The notes below the pieces were generated by a model, which saw nothing but the letters and a program-made list of their open reading frames with translations, was not told the origin of the DNA and did no database searches. From Pseudoalteromonas luteoviolacea (GTDB lineage Bacteria > Pseudomonadota > Gammaproteobacteria > Enterobacterales > Alteromonadaceae): DNA of 64,000 bases. Every line of letters starts with the position of its first letter. Positions within the stretch are counted from its first letter, which is position 1. A program made the translations under genes and the position numbers. The DNA lies in the NCBI RefSeq assembly GCF_021654285.1, contig NZ_JAKFZS010000001.1, forward strand, positions 186,001-250,000. The letters run 5' to 3'. Shown here piece by piece: positions 39,449 to 48,113 of this stretch.

Positions 39449-40972
39449 ATGGCAGCAGTACCTAAAATAGTATCTAGCTTACTACTACTTTGTGTCAGCA
39501 CATTCAGTGCTGCTAATAGTAGCCAACAAGGCACATTAAGCTTTGATATAGATCATCAAGTCACCACAAAACACCAAGCCACAATTAATGGCTCAAAAAT
39601 AAATTATACCGTATCGACTGGCACTCAACCTTTGTGGGATGACGAGGGGCACCCAATTGCATCTTTACACTACACTTATTACAAAAAAGACAAAGTAAAA
39701 GATAATGCAAAACGCCCGTTACTCATTTCATTCAATGGTGGTCCGGGCTCCGCTTCTGTGTGGATGCACATAGCTTATACTGGTCCTCGTGTCCTAAAAA
39801 TAGACGATGAAGGATACCCGCTTCAACCTTATGGACTCAAAGATAACCCATATTCTGTTTTGGATACCACAGACATAGTTTTTGTAAACCCAGTGAACAC
39901 CGGCTATTCGCGAGTATTACCTGATAAACAAGGCAAAATGCCGAGTAAAGACGTTCAAAAAAAGCGCTTTTTTGGTGTTAACGCCGATGTTAAATACCTC
40001 GCAGCTTGGCTAAATACCTTTATTAACCGCCATGACAGAGCGTTATCACCTAAGTTTTTAATAGGTGAAAGCTACGGTACAACGCGTGTTGCTGGGCTTG
40101 CACACGAACTACAAAACCAGCAGTGGATGTACTTAAATGGTGTGATCCTAGTTTCACCAACAGACATCGGCATTAAACGTGACGGTCCAGTGAAGGCCGC
40201 TAACAGACTGCCTTATTTTGCGGCGACTGCTTGGTATCACAAAGCACTCAGCAATGAGCTACAAAATAAAGACTTACTTGAAGTATTAGAAGAAGTTGAA
40301 GCCTATACATTGAGCACATATCTACCTGCGCTTGCCAAAGGCGCAATGATCAGTGATAAAGAAAAACAAGCTGTTACTGCTCAAGTTGCCAAATATTCAG
40401 GATTATCAGAAAAATTTGTCGCACAAAATAACTTGGATATTCCAAATGCTGCATTTTGGAAGGAGCTGCTTCGAGATAGAGAAATGACAGTTGGCCGACT
40501 GGACTCAAGATATTTAGGTATAGATAAACGCGTCGCGGGTGACATACCGGATTATTGGCCTGAACTCACGTCATGGTTGCATTCATTCACACCGGCAATT
40601 AATCACTACTTCCGCCAAGAGCTGAACTACAAAACAGACATAAAATACAACATGTTTGGCCCCGTTCGCCCATGGGATAGAACAAAAAATACCGTGGGTG
40701 AGCGTCTAAGATTAGCAATGGCGCAAAACCCATACTTACATGTCATGGTTCAATCTGGCTATTACGATGGTGCTACCAACTATTTTGATGGTAAATATAA
40801 TTTATGGCATTTAGACCCAAGTGGTAAAATGAAAGACCGTTTAAGCTTTAAAGGCTACCGCTCTGGTCATATGATGTATCTGCGCTATGAAGATCTTAGG
40901 CTCTCTAATGAAGATTTAAGAGATTTCATCATCCAAGCATTACCTAAAACAGGTGAAGCTGCTAAATACTAA
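39449..40972 (+). CDS. Secreted S10-family serine carboxypeptidase
   Basis: 507 residues with a signal peptide (VSSLLLLCVSTFSAA). S10 landmarks: SFNGGPGSASVW (oxyanion hole), GESYGTTRVAGLA (nucleophile Ser), then the Asp in QSGYYDGATNY and the His in YRSGHMMYLRYEDL. These enzymes remove C-terminal residues from peptides at acidic pH and bacterial members are usually periplasmic. CGAGGA precedes the ATG. A perfect hairpin lies just past its stop. Confidence 0.92.
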   Translation: MAAVPKIVSSLLLLCVSTFSAANSSQQGTLSFDIDHQVTTKHQATINGSKINYTVSTGTQPLWDDEGHPIASLHYTYYKKDKVKDNAKRPLLISFNGGPGSASVWMHIAYTGPRVLKIDDEGYPLQPYGLKDNPYSVLDTTDIVFVNPVNTGYSRVLPDKQGKMPSKDVQKKRFFGVNADVKYLAAWLNTFINRHDRALSPKFLIGESYGTTRVAGLAHELQNQQWMYLNGVILVSPTDIGIKRDGPVKAANRLPYFAATAWYHKALSNELQNKDLLEVLEEVEAYTLSTYLPALAKGAMISDKEKQAVTAQVAKYSGLSEKFVAQNNLDIPNAAFWKELLRDREMTVGRLDSRYLGIDKRVAGDIPDYWPELTSWLHSFTPAINHYFRQELNYKTDIKYNMFGPVRPWDRTKNTVGERLRLAMAQNPYLHVMVQSGYYDGATNYFDGKYNLWHLDPSGKMKDRLSFKGYRSGHMMYLRYEDLRLSNEDLRDFIIQALPKTGEAAKY

Positions 40973-40982
40973 CTTTTGCTGT

Positions 40983-41006
40983 GATGTGGAAGTACGCTTC
41001 CACATC
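40983..41006. terminator. Hairpin downstream of the S10 peptidase gene
   Basis: GATGTGGAAG (40983-40992), loop TACG, CTTCCACATC (40997-41006): perfect 10-base-pair stem starting 10 bases after the stop codon. No T-run follows; it may be a 3'-end stabiliser rather than an intrinsic terminator. Confidence 0.5.
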
Positions 41007-41171
41007 TCGACAATTACGTAACAGCTTATTTTATACCGTCATTATGCCCCAACCGATAACGAACTCTTCAGTACGGCAAAATCCATCTAGTCAAAAAAGC
41101 TTTATATCCTTGAATAGATTAATTCAATGCTTCCGATTACTTTTTGGGTATACTCTTCATATTAGAATAAA

Positions 41172-41726
41172 ATGAGATTGTCTATGAGTGATCAGTTTAG
41201 GGTTGTCTTTGTTGGGTTTAACGCCGACACAGATAGCCACAATGCCATGGAAAGCCTAGCCACCAAACTGGGCGTATCAAAGCAAAAAGTTGTTGCATTT
41301 ACTCAAGGAAAGCCCCTATTTGGCGCCGCTGAAAAAAATAAATGCTTAAAACAAGCTAAACTCCTAGCGATTTATGGGTTCCAAAGCAAGGTGCAAGCCG
41401 TGCAAAGCAGCATGACAAACGCCCCTCAAGTTAACAATGCTGCAAATGAACGTGTATTTGAAGCGCTTGATTACATCACCAGTAGCCTAATCAGAATCGA
41501 AGAAAAGTTAGAAGAACTTGAACAGCGTATCGATGGACAAAACAAAAGTAGCGAAGAAAAAGAAGATGACGAATGGCAAAATGACGAGTTATTCGATGAA
41601 CTTGACCTAGATGCAGAGCCCAAGCCAAGGTCCAAAAAGCTTTTATATACACTGTTAGCCGTGTTATTCATTTTACTTATTGTACTCGGATTTAGTTTGG
41701 CTTTCCCTGAAATGGTTCAATTATAA
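41172..41726 (+). CDS. Tail-anchored membrane protein of unknown function upstream of fau
   Basis: 184 residues (180 if the ATG at 41184 is used; neither start has a good Shine-Dalgarno). The N-terminal 70 residues look like a small alpha/beta domain (FRVVFVGFNADTDSHNAMESLATKLGVSKQKVVAFTQGKP). A coiled coil follows (YITSSLIRIEEKLEELEQRID), then a very acidic stretch (KEDDEWQNDELFDELDLDAE) and one C-terminal transmembrane helix (LLYTLLAVLFILLIVLGFSLAF). I do not recognise the family. Its TAA overlaps the fau ATG by one base (TAATG), so it is translationally coupled to fau. Confidence 0.78.
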   Translation: MRLSMSDQFRVVFVGFNADTDSHNAMESLATKLGVSKQKVVAFTQGKPLFGAAEKNKCLKQAKLLAIYGFQSKVQAVQSSMTNAPQVNNAANERVFEALDYITSSLIRIEEKLEELEQRIDGQNKSSEEKEDDEWQNDELFDELDLDAEPKPRSKKLLYTLLAVLFILLIVLGFSLAFPEMVQL

Positions 41727-42349
41727 TGAAAGAAAATTCATGTTCAAACACAAAAAACGCAGAAACACGCAAACAAATTCGAAGTTCAATAAGATCAAAA
41801 CGAAACGCTCTTGATGAAAATTTTCAAACTTCTGCTGAAATCGACTTAAGTATTAATTTTTTTCAACACGAAAACCCTACCAAAAACGCCGCAATCGGGG
41901 TCTACTTACACAACGATGGCGAACTCAGAACTAACCTTTTAATTCAATCACTTTGGGATAGAAACATTCAAGTATACTTGCCCGTTATCCACCCCTTCAG
42001 CGGCACCAGTTTACTGTTCCAAAAGTATGAAAAAAACTCAACCATGATTCAAAACCGCTATGCTATCTTAGAACCTAAATTGAATTGTTATGAAATTTGC
42101 CCAATTGAACAATTGGATTACTTGTTGATGCCTTTAGTCGCTTTCGACGAGCATGGTAACCGATTAGGCATGGGTGGCGGCTATTACGACAGGACGCTAG
42201 CTAACTACTATTCACAAAGGTGGGTAAAGCCCAAATTGATAGGGTTAGCACATGACTGCCAAAAAGTCAGTGAATTGCCAATTGAAGCATGGGATGTACC
42301 TTTGCCTGCAATACTAACGCCTACCCAATATTATCAGTGGCGCAAGTAA
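41726..42349 (+). CDS. fau: 5-formyltetrahydrofolate cyclo-ligase
   Basis: ATP-dependent conversion of 5-formyl-THF to 5,10-methenyl-THF; also called YgfA, 207 residues. The N-terminal basic helix (RKQIRSSIRSKRNAL) and the family signature LGMGGGYYDRTLANY are present, as is DYLLMPLVAFDEHGNR. The order fau-rpiA-serA is the normal one. In many relatives zapA and the 6S RNA gene precede fau; neither is recognisable here. Confidence 0.93.
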   Translation: MKENSCSNTKNAETRKQIRSSIRSKRNALDENFQTSAEIDLSINFFQHENPTKNAAIGVYLHNDGELRTNLLIQSLWDRNIQVYLPVIHPFSGTSLLFQKYEKNSTMIQNRYAILEPKLNCYEICPIEQLDYLLMPLVAFDEHGNRLGMGGGYYDRTLANYYSQRWVKPKLIGLAHDCQKVSELPIEAWDVPLPAILTPTQYYQWRK

Positions 42350-42457
42350 AAGCCACTACCAAAAAATCTGCGCTTAAGAGTGCAATTTATTGTCATACAA
42401 TTCGAGTGTTTAAGCGTATAATCTCAACTTAATTAAAGACAACAAAGTGATTACGTT

Positions 42458-43111
42458 ATGACACAAGATGAAATGAAAAAAGCTGCAGCATGGGCAGCGC
42501 TTGAACATGTAAAAGAAAACACCATTGTTGGTGTCGGAACAGGTTCCACAGTCAATCATTTTATCGATGCACTCGGTAGCATCAAAGATGATATTAGAGG
42601 TGCGGTTTCGAGCTCAGAAGCATCAACAGAAAAACTAAAAGCACTCGGTATTGAAGTCTTTGAGCTTAATGATGTTGCACAATTAGATGTGTATGTTGAT
42701 GGTGCAGATGAAATTAACGAACATGGACACATGATCAAAGGCGGTGGTGCTGCATTGACCCGTGAAAAAATCGTTGCCGCAGTTGCTGACAAGTTTGTTT
42801 GTATTGTCGATGAGAGTAAACATGTTGACACGCTGGGCAGCTTCCCACTGCCGGTGGAAGTTATACCAATGGCACGTAGCTATGTTGCTAGAGAGCTTTT
42901 AAAGCTTGGAGGCGACCCCGTATATCGCCACGGCGTCGTCACTGACAATGGCAATGTCATTTTAGATGTACACGGATTAAGTATCACGGATCCAAAAGCG
43001 CTGGAAGAAAAAATAAACCAAATCGTCGGTGTTGTAACCAATGGGCTATTTGCTCACCGTGGTGCAAATACCGTAATTACAGGGACACCAAAAGGTCCAC
43101 AAACTAGGTAA
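42458..43111 (+). CDS. rpiA: Ribose-5-phosphate isomerase A
   Basis: Interconverts ribulose 5-phosphate and ribose 5-phosphate in the pentose phosphate pathway. 217 residues (E. coli 219). Motifs: [37 protein letters not shown] with the catalytic Asp/Glu/Lys, and [10 protein letters not shown]. serA follows after 12 bases, so both likely share a transcript. Confidence 0.96.
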   Translation: MTQDEMKKAAAWAALEHVKENTIVGVGTGSTVNHFIDALGSIKDDIRGAVSSSEASTEKLKALGIEVFELNDVAQLDVYVDGADEINEHGHMIKGGGAALTREKIVAAVADKFVCIVDESKHVDTLGSFPLPVEVIPMARSYVARELLKLGGDPVYRHGVVTDNGNVILDVHGLSITDPKALEEKINQIVGVVTNGLFAHRGANTVITGTPKGPQTR

Positions 43112-43123
43112 TAGGAATGAGTC

Positions 43124-44353
43124 ATGAGTAAGGTATCTTTGTCTAAAGATAAGATTAAAATATTATTGTTAGAAGGCGTGCACCAAAGTGCAGTCGAAAC
43201 ATTAAAGCGTAATGGGTACAGTAATATTGAGTATCTCAAGACATCGCTACCTGAAAATGAATTGATTGAGCGTATCAAACATGTTCACTTTGTCGGTATA
43301 CGCTCACGCACCCACCTCACCGAAACGGTCTTAAATGCGGCGGAAAAACTCGTTGCTGTTGGTTGTTTTTGTATTGGTACAAACCAAGTGGATTTAGATG
43401 CCGCAAAACGTCGTGGTATTGCCGTATTTAACGCGCCATTCTCAAACACACGTTCGGTTGCAGAGTTAGTACTCGGTGAAATCTTGTTACTACTTCGCGG
43501 TATTCCGAAGCGAAACGCCATGGCACATCGCGGCCAATGGCTTAAATCTGCTATTGGTTCTTTTGAAGCTCGCGGAAAAACCCTAGGCATCATTGGCTAC
43601 GGTCACATCGGCACACAGCTTGGCATCATGGCTGAAAATATCGGTATGAAAGTCGAGTTTTATGACATAGAAGACAAGCTTACTCTTGGTAATGCACAGC
43701 AAGTGCAAAACCTGACACAGCTGCTGCAACGTGCAGATGTGATCAGCCTACATGTACCAGAAACACCGCAAACTAAGAACCTGATTGGTATGGCTGAAAT
43801 TGAAGTCATGAAACAGGGTGCGATCCTCATCAATGCATCACGCGGAACCGTTGTAGATATTGACGCCCTTGCAGAAGCGCTACAACATGAAAAACTTGCC
43901 GGTGCTGCCATTGATGTTTTCCCGGTTGAGCCGAAATCAAATGATGAGGAGTTTGTGTCTCCACTGAGAGAGTTTGACAATGTCATTTTAACGCCGCATG
44001 TGGGTGGCTCTACACAAGAAGCACAAGAAAATATCGGTATTGAAGTGGCGGGTAAATTAACCAAGTACTCAGACAATGGCTCCACTGTCACAGCTGTAAA
44101 TTTCCCTGAAGTATCACTGCCAGAGCTGTCTAACCGCAGCCGTTTATTACACGTACACGAGAATAGACCGGGTGTGCTAACGCAAATCAACCAAGCATTT
44201 GCTCAACATGGGATTAATATCGCTGCTCAGTATCTGCAAACAGACGATTGCATTGGTTACGTAGTTATTGATGTAGACAGTGACCACTCAGAAGTTGCGT
44301 TAAAAGAACTAAGCGCTGTTGAGGGTACGATCAGAGCACGTATTTTACACTAA
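43124..44353 (+). CDS. serA: D-3-phosphoglycerate dehydrogenase
   Basis: First committed enzyme of serine synthesis; NAD-dependent oxidation of 3-phosphoglycerate. 409 residues (E. coli 410). GCFCIGTNQVDL, the NAD motif GYGHIGTQLG, catalytic regions NASRGTVVD and HVGGSTQEAQENIG, and a C-terminal ACT domain (LLHVHENRPGVLTQINQAFAQHGINIAAQYLQT) that gives serine feedback inhibition. Two hairpin terminators follow. Confidence 0.97.
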   Translation: MSKVSLSKDKIKILLLEGVHQSAVETLKRNGYSNIEYLKTSLPENELIERIKHVHFVGIRSRTHLTETVLNAAEKLVAVGCFCIGTNQVDLDAAKRRGIAVFNAPFSNTRSVAELVLGEILLLLRGIPKRNAMAHRGQWLKSAIGSFEARGKTLGIIGYGHIGTQLGIMAENIGMKVEFYDIEDKLTLGNAQQVQNLTQLLQRADVISLHVPETPQTKNLIGMAEIEVMKQGAILINASRGTVVDIDALAEALQHEKLAGAAIDVFPVEPKSNDEEFVSPLREFDNVILTPHVGGSTQEAQENIGIEVAGKLTKYSDNGSTVTAVNFPEVSLPELSNRSRLLHVHENRPGVLTQINQAFAQHGINIAAQYLQTDDCIGYVVIDVDSDHSEVALKELSAVEGTIRARILH

Positions 44354-44379
44354 ATGTTTAATACATGAGTTGACAAAAG

Positions 44380-44403
44380 AGCCGGCAAACTGCTGGCTTT
44401 TTA
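44380..44403 (+). terminator. Intrinsic terminator after serA
   Basis: AGCCGGCA, loop AAC, TGCTGGCT with one G-T pair, then TTTTT; 27 bases after the serA stop. Confidence 0.75.
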
Positions 44404-44432
44404 ATAACAGATTAAACTGTTAATCAAAATAA

Positions 44433-44459
44433 AAAAAGCTGCTTTAGAAGCAGCTTTTT
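44433..44459. terminator. Bidirectional terminator serA / mdh
   Basis: AAAAAGCTGCTT, loop TAG, AAGCAGCTTTTT: perfect stem with T-run on both strands, 21 bases beyond the mdh stop. Confidence 0.9.
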
Positions 44460-44479
44460 ATCAGGGTCATTTCTCGGCA

Positions 44480-45415
44480 TTAAGCCATGAAATCAACACC
44501 TTCTTTAATGTCTTTTTCAAGCGTCGCTAACATGTCGTCTTTTGCTTTTTGTTCAAAAGCGCTTAGCTCGCCGTATGGTAATAGCTCTTCAACGCCATTT
44601 TTACCAAGACGGATAGGCTGTGCAAAGAACTCTGCATCGCCAGTGTTACCTTCAACGTACGCGTACTCAAATACGTTTTCTTCACCTTGAAGACCTTTAA
44701 CAAGTGAGAAGCAGAAACGCGCTGCGGCTGCACCCATTGAAAGCGTTGCAGAACCGCCACCCGCTTTTGCTTCAACAACTTCAGTACCTGCGTTTTGGAT
44801 ACGCTTAGTAAGAGAAGCAACTTCCTCATCAGAGAACTCAACACCTTCAACTTGAGAAAGAAGAGGTAGAATAGTTGTGCCAGAGTGACCGCCGATTACA
44901 GGTACTTTTACTTCTGATACGTCTAGGCCTTTAAGCTCTGAAATGAATGTTTCAGCGCGGATAACATCTAGTGTTGTTACACCGAAAACACGTGTAGCAT
45001 CATAAGTGCCTGCTTTTTTGAATACTTCACGTACAATTGGTACAGTGCCGTTTACTGGGTTTGTGATGATACCAACAAACGCCTTAGGGCAGTTTTTAAC
45101 GATACCTTCAGCCAGAGTTCTAACGATACTCGCATTCACATTGAATAGATCCGCACGGTCCATACCAGGCTTACGTGGCATACCAGCAGGGATCAAAACG
45201 ATGTCTGCGCCTGCAAGTGCAGGATCTAAGTCATCTTTACCGTAACCTGCAACTGACACAGCAGTTGGGATGTGAGAAAGATCAACAGCAACACCTGGAA
45301 CAACTGGTGCAACATCGTATAGTGCTAGCTCAGAGCCTGCAGGCAAACCGTTTTTAAGCAGAAGAGACAATGCTTGACCGATACCACCAGCGGCACCTAA
45401 TACAGCAACTTTCAT
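44480..45415 (-). CDS. mdh: Malate dehydrogenase
   Basis: NAD-dependent TCA-cycle enzyme. 311 residues (E. coli 312): [19 protein letters not shown] at the N-terminus, active-site Arg loop [25 protein letters not shown] and catalytic His in [14 protein letters not shown]. The frame is open for 74 codons upstream, but ATG at 45415 begins the conserved sequence and has GGAGAA eight bases before it. Divergent from argR, the standard arrangement. Confidence 0.97.
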   Translation of the reverse strand: MKVAVLGAAGGIGQALSLLLKNGLPAGSELALYDVAPVVPGVAVDLSHIPTAVSVAGYGKDDLDPALAGADIVLIPAGMPRKPGMDRADLFNVNASIVRTLAEGIVKNCPKAFVGIITNPVNGTVPIVREVFKKAGTYDATRVFGVTTLDVIRAETFISELKGLDVSEVKVPVIGGHSGTTILPLLSQVEGVEFSDEEVASLTKRIQNAGTEVVEAKAGGGSATLSMGAAAARFCFSLVKGLQGEENVFEYAYVEGNTGDAEFFAQPIRLGKNGVEELLPYGELSAFEQKAKDDMLATLEKDIKEGVDFMA

Positions 45416-45657
45416 TATAATTCTCCATATATTGAAGGTAGGAATTTTGTGTGCTGTAAAGATAATGAAAAGCGAGGGTAAAGACAAATTTATCCGCGTT
45501 ATTTTCAAGATTTTTTCGACTATAGTTGTAAACAAGAGACAACTTTCTCGCAATTTGCCTTTACGATATGCCATGAAAATTACTCCAGCGTTAAAATTTG
45601 GGTAACTGTTGGGATTTGTGTAAAATCGGGCAACCAAAATTAATAGAAGAGATGTAT

Positions 45658-46125
45658 ATGCAAGCGCAAGACAAACAAGAAGCCTTAGTTAAAGCCTTTA
45701 AAGCACTTTTAAGAGAGGAAAACTTTGGCTCTCAGGGCGAAATCGTTGATGCGCTAAAAGATCAAGGCTTTGACAATATAAGTCAAAGTAAAGTATCAAG
45801 AATGCTGAGCAAATTCGGCGCGGTTCGCACCAGAAATGCCAAACAAGAAATGGTTTACTGCCTGCCAGCAGAAATGGGTGTCCCAACAGCAAAAAGTCCT
45901 CTGAGACAGCTTGTTATCGATATCATGCACAATGAGATGATGATTATCATCAGAACCAGTCCCGGTGCAGCGCAGCTGATTGCTCGTCTGCTAGACTCTT
46001 TAGGCAGTGCCGATGGTGTATTAGGCACAATTGCCGGTGACGACACTATTTTCATCGCACCCGCGAAAATATCTGAGATTGACGCGACTTTAGACAAAGT
46101 AAAAACCTTGTTTGACAACGTATAA
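45658..46125 (+). CDS. argR: Arginine repressor ArgR
   Basis: Hexameric arginine-responsive regulator. 155 residues (E. coli 156). The N-terminal winged helix is [43 protein letters not shown]; the C-terminal core has the arginine-binding [14 protein letters not shown] use ATG 45658 because AGAAGAG sits six bases upstream and the N-terminus then matches the family; ATG 45652 and upstream codons also stay in frame. No clear ARG box was found in the mdh-argR gap. Confidence 0.95.
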   Translation: MQAQDKQEALVKAFKALLREENFGSQGEIVDALKDQGFDNISQSKVSRMLSKFGAVRTRNAKQEMVYCLPAEMGVPTAKSPLRQLVIDIMHNEMMIIIRTSPGAAQLIARLLDSLGSADGVLGTIAGDDTIFIAPAKISEIDATLDKVKTLFDNV

Positions 46126-46127
46126 AC

Positions 46128-47057
46128 TTAATCGTCAGCCATTATTTGCGCCATCTCTTTCAAAAATTGTAAGGATGGTGCAAAAAAAGATGCGCCCATA
46201 TCCGCTTCAGAATAATCTAATAGGGGATCGTAACACTCTTGCCCTGATAGCAAACCGAACCGGCTCATTAGTACCGTCTCAAATGCATTACCGTGCGCTG
46301 CACAACTCAGATTAATGCTACCTTGCTCAAACACATCCCCAAACGGCATACTCTGATCCAACAGCAAAACTAGCCCTTGCGCATCTTTAAGCTCTGCACG
46401 ACTGGCATGACTAAATGCCACCTGAGGCTCTATCAGCTTATTGTCCAAGCGTGTGCGGCCCATCAGCGCCTCTTGCTCATCAATTGCAAGTTGCTGCCAC
46501 CTCGCCAAATCAAACTTCACTCGCTGAATATGAATGTAGCTGCCTTGATGATCTAGTCCTTCGGGGTTATCAACTAACGCGACTTTACGCTTAAAGCGAC
46601 CGTGTGGTGATTCACTGGCATAAATAAAACCGTTAAAGTTTCGTCCATCCAAAAAGCGGAAGCCACGAACATGCGCGACAAGTTCAACGCAGCCCCCCAG
46701 CATATGTAAGACACTTTGCGCAAATAGGTGATTTACATCTTCTCTATCCGAGCGAATGACATAGAGCAAATCAAAAGGCTGACTATGAATTAAATGATCG
46801 GTAGAGCGAATATGAGGAAAGCTTTTAAGTTCAGGCGGTATAAATTCAGGATAGATATGAGGCCAATATTGGGCACCAATAGCGACGAAGCTGCTAAGCA
46901 TAGATTCAGAGAATCTATCACTTAACTCATCTTGCAGTCGCCCAGCTTGCGCTAGTGCTTCTCGCACAGCTTCATCCTGCCCTTCAAGCACATTGAAGAA
47001 TAAATGTAAGCCATGCAAGTTTGCCTCTGCACAGATCCCCGATTGCGGCTGGGCCAT
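46128..47057 (-). CDS. DyP-type peroxidase homologue lacking distal catalytic residues
   Basis: 309 residues, YfeX-like in length and in sequence along its whole span (GGCVELVAHVRGFRFLDGRNFNGF, GSYIHIQRVKFDL, FEQGSINLSCAAH, GASFFAPSLQFL). The proximal heme His is kept in FSHASRAELKD. However, the GxxDG/GTENP block (GFVDGTENP in YfeX) reads GFIYASESP, losing the catalytic Asp, and the distal Arg before QSMPYG reads Asp (LLLDQSMPFG). So the fold is DyP but peroxidase activity is doubtful. It follows fbpABC by 25 bases on the same strand, which suggests a role in iron or heme handling. The comparison is from memory of the family. Confidence 0.82.
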   Translation of the reverse strand: MAQPQSGICAEANLHGLHLFFNVLEGQDEAVREALAQAGRLQDELSDRFSESMLSSFVAIGAQYWPHIYPEFIPPELKSFPHIRSTDHLIHSQPFDLLYVIRSDREDVNHLFAQSVLHMLGGCVELVAHVRGFRFLDGRNFNGFIYASESPHGRFKRKVALVDNPEGLDHQGSYIHIQRVKFDLARWQQLAIDEQEALMGRTRLDNKLIEPQVAFSHASRAELKDAQGLVLLLDQSMPFGDVFEQGSINLSCAAHGNAFETVLMSRFGLLSGQECYDPLLDYSEADMGASFFAPSLQFLKEMAQIMADD

Positions 47058-47081
47058 ACCTTTTCCTTATCGTTTATCGCT

Positions 47082-48113
47082 CTAAGAAAAGAAATTTACC
47101 GCATGGGGCTTAATTTTTAAAGAGATAGGTTTAGACAAATCTAACGGTTTGTCAGCAGGTTTTGCTATTTCTAGCTGTTGGCCCTGCAATTCGATGGCAT
47201 ATAAATACTCAGTACCCACAAACCTCTCTTGATTCACTTGGATCGCACCATGGTCAGTATTATACAATTCAATGTGGCTCGGCCTGACAAATATTTTCCC
47301 TTTGTCTTGTGCGTCATTTTGCTGAGTTAATGAGTTCACTTGCCCAAATTGAGTGCTAAATGCCCCATTACCAGCATGTGTTGCATCTAAATAGATCCCC
47401 TGACCTAAAAACTCTGCAACCACTTGGTTTTTTGGCTGATGGAACAATTCAGTTGGACACCCTAATTGTGCTATTTGACCTTTGTGCATAATGGCAAGTC
47501 GATCTGAAAAAGCAAAAGCTTCATCTTTAGAGTGACTGACAAAAATCGCAGATACTTTTTGATCTTTTATAATACTGCGTATGTCACTGATAAGTTGAAA
47601 GCGAACTTGCGCGTCTATATTTGAGAAAGGCTCATCTAACAGTAACAAGCTCGGGCGATAAGCCAGCGCTCTTGCAATAGCGACCCTTTGCTGCTGTCCG
47701 CCAGACAACTCATGCGGGAAGCGCGTGGCATAAGCACCTAAATGCACCAGCTCTAACATTTCAGATACACGAGATTGCTTTTCAGCGCGGCTTAACTTTC
47801 CTAGCCCAAATGCAACATTTTGCGCTACCGTCAAATGCGGAAATAAAGCATAATCTTGAAACATCATGCCGACATTTCGATGTTGCGGCGCTACAAATGT
47901 GTTTTCACCGTTAACTTGGTTCTGGCCAATTTTAATACTGCCTTGTTGTGGCCTGATAAGTCCGGCAATGGCTTTAAGTGTGGTTGTCTTTCCACATCCG
48001 CTGGCGCCTAACAAGCAGACGATTTCATTTTCCTTTACCTGCAAATCAAGGTTGTCGATCACGGCATGACCGTCATAACTGTATTGCAAGGATTCTATAG
48101 CAAGGCTGTACAT
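47082..48113 (-). CDS. fbpC: Ferric iron ABC transporter ATPase
   Basis: 343-residue ATP-binding subunit. Walker A GASGCGKTTTLKAIAGL, Q-loop FQDYALFPHL, signature LSGGQQQRVAIARAL, Walker B LLLDEPFSNID and switch His in SHSKDEAF are intact. A C-terminal TOBE-like regulatory part follows (KIFVRPSHIELYNTDHGAIQVNQERFVG). Its ATG shares one base with the permease stop (TAATG). The partner genes define the substrate as Fe(III), not sulfate or polyamine. Confidence 0.93.
   Translation of the reverse strand: MYSLAIESLQYSYDGHAVIDNLDLQVKENEIVCLLGASGCGKTTTLKAIAGLIRPQQGSIKIGQNQVNGENTFVAPQHRNVGMMFQDYALFPHLTVAQNVAFGLGKLSRAEKQSRVSEMLELVHLGAYATRFPHELSGGQQQRVAIARALAYRPSLLLLDEPFSNIDAQVRFQLISDIRSIIKDQKVSAIFVSHSKDEAFAFSDRLAIMHKGQIAQLGCPTELFHQPKNQVVAEFLGQGIYLDATHAGNGAFSTQFGQVNSLTQQNDAQDKGKIFVRPSHIELYNTDHGAIQVNQERFVGTEYLYAIELQGQQLEIAKPADKPLDLSKPISLKIKPHAVNFFS

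Noticed and set aside
40973..41171. Possible 6S RNA upstream of the fau operon
   Set aside because: The spacer is about the right length and place, but I see no long closing stem with a central bubble; the only strong structure is the 10-pair hairpin at its start.
40981..41175. 64-codon open frame after the S10 peptidase gene
   Set aside because: No ribosome binding site or family resemblance; it starts over a perfect hairpin and overlaps the next gene. Treated as chance.
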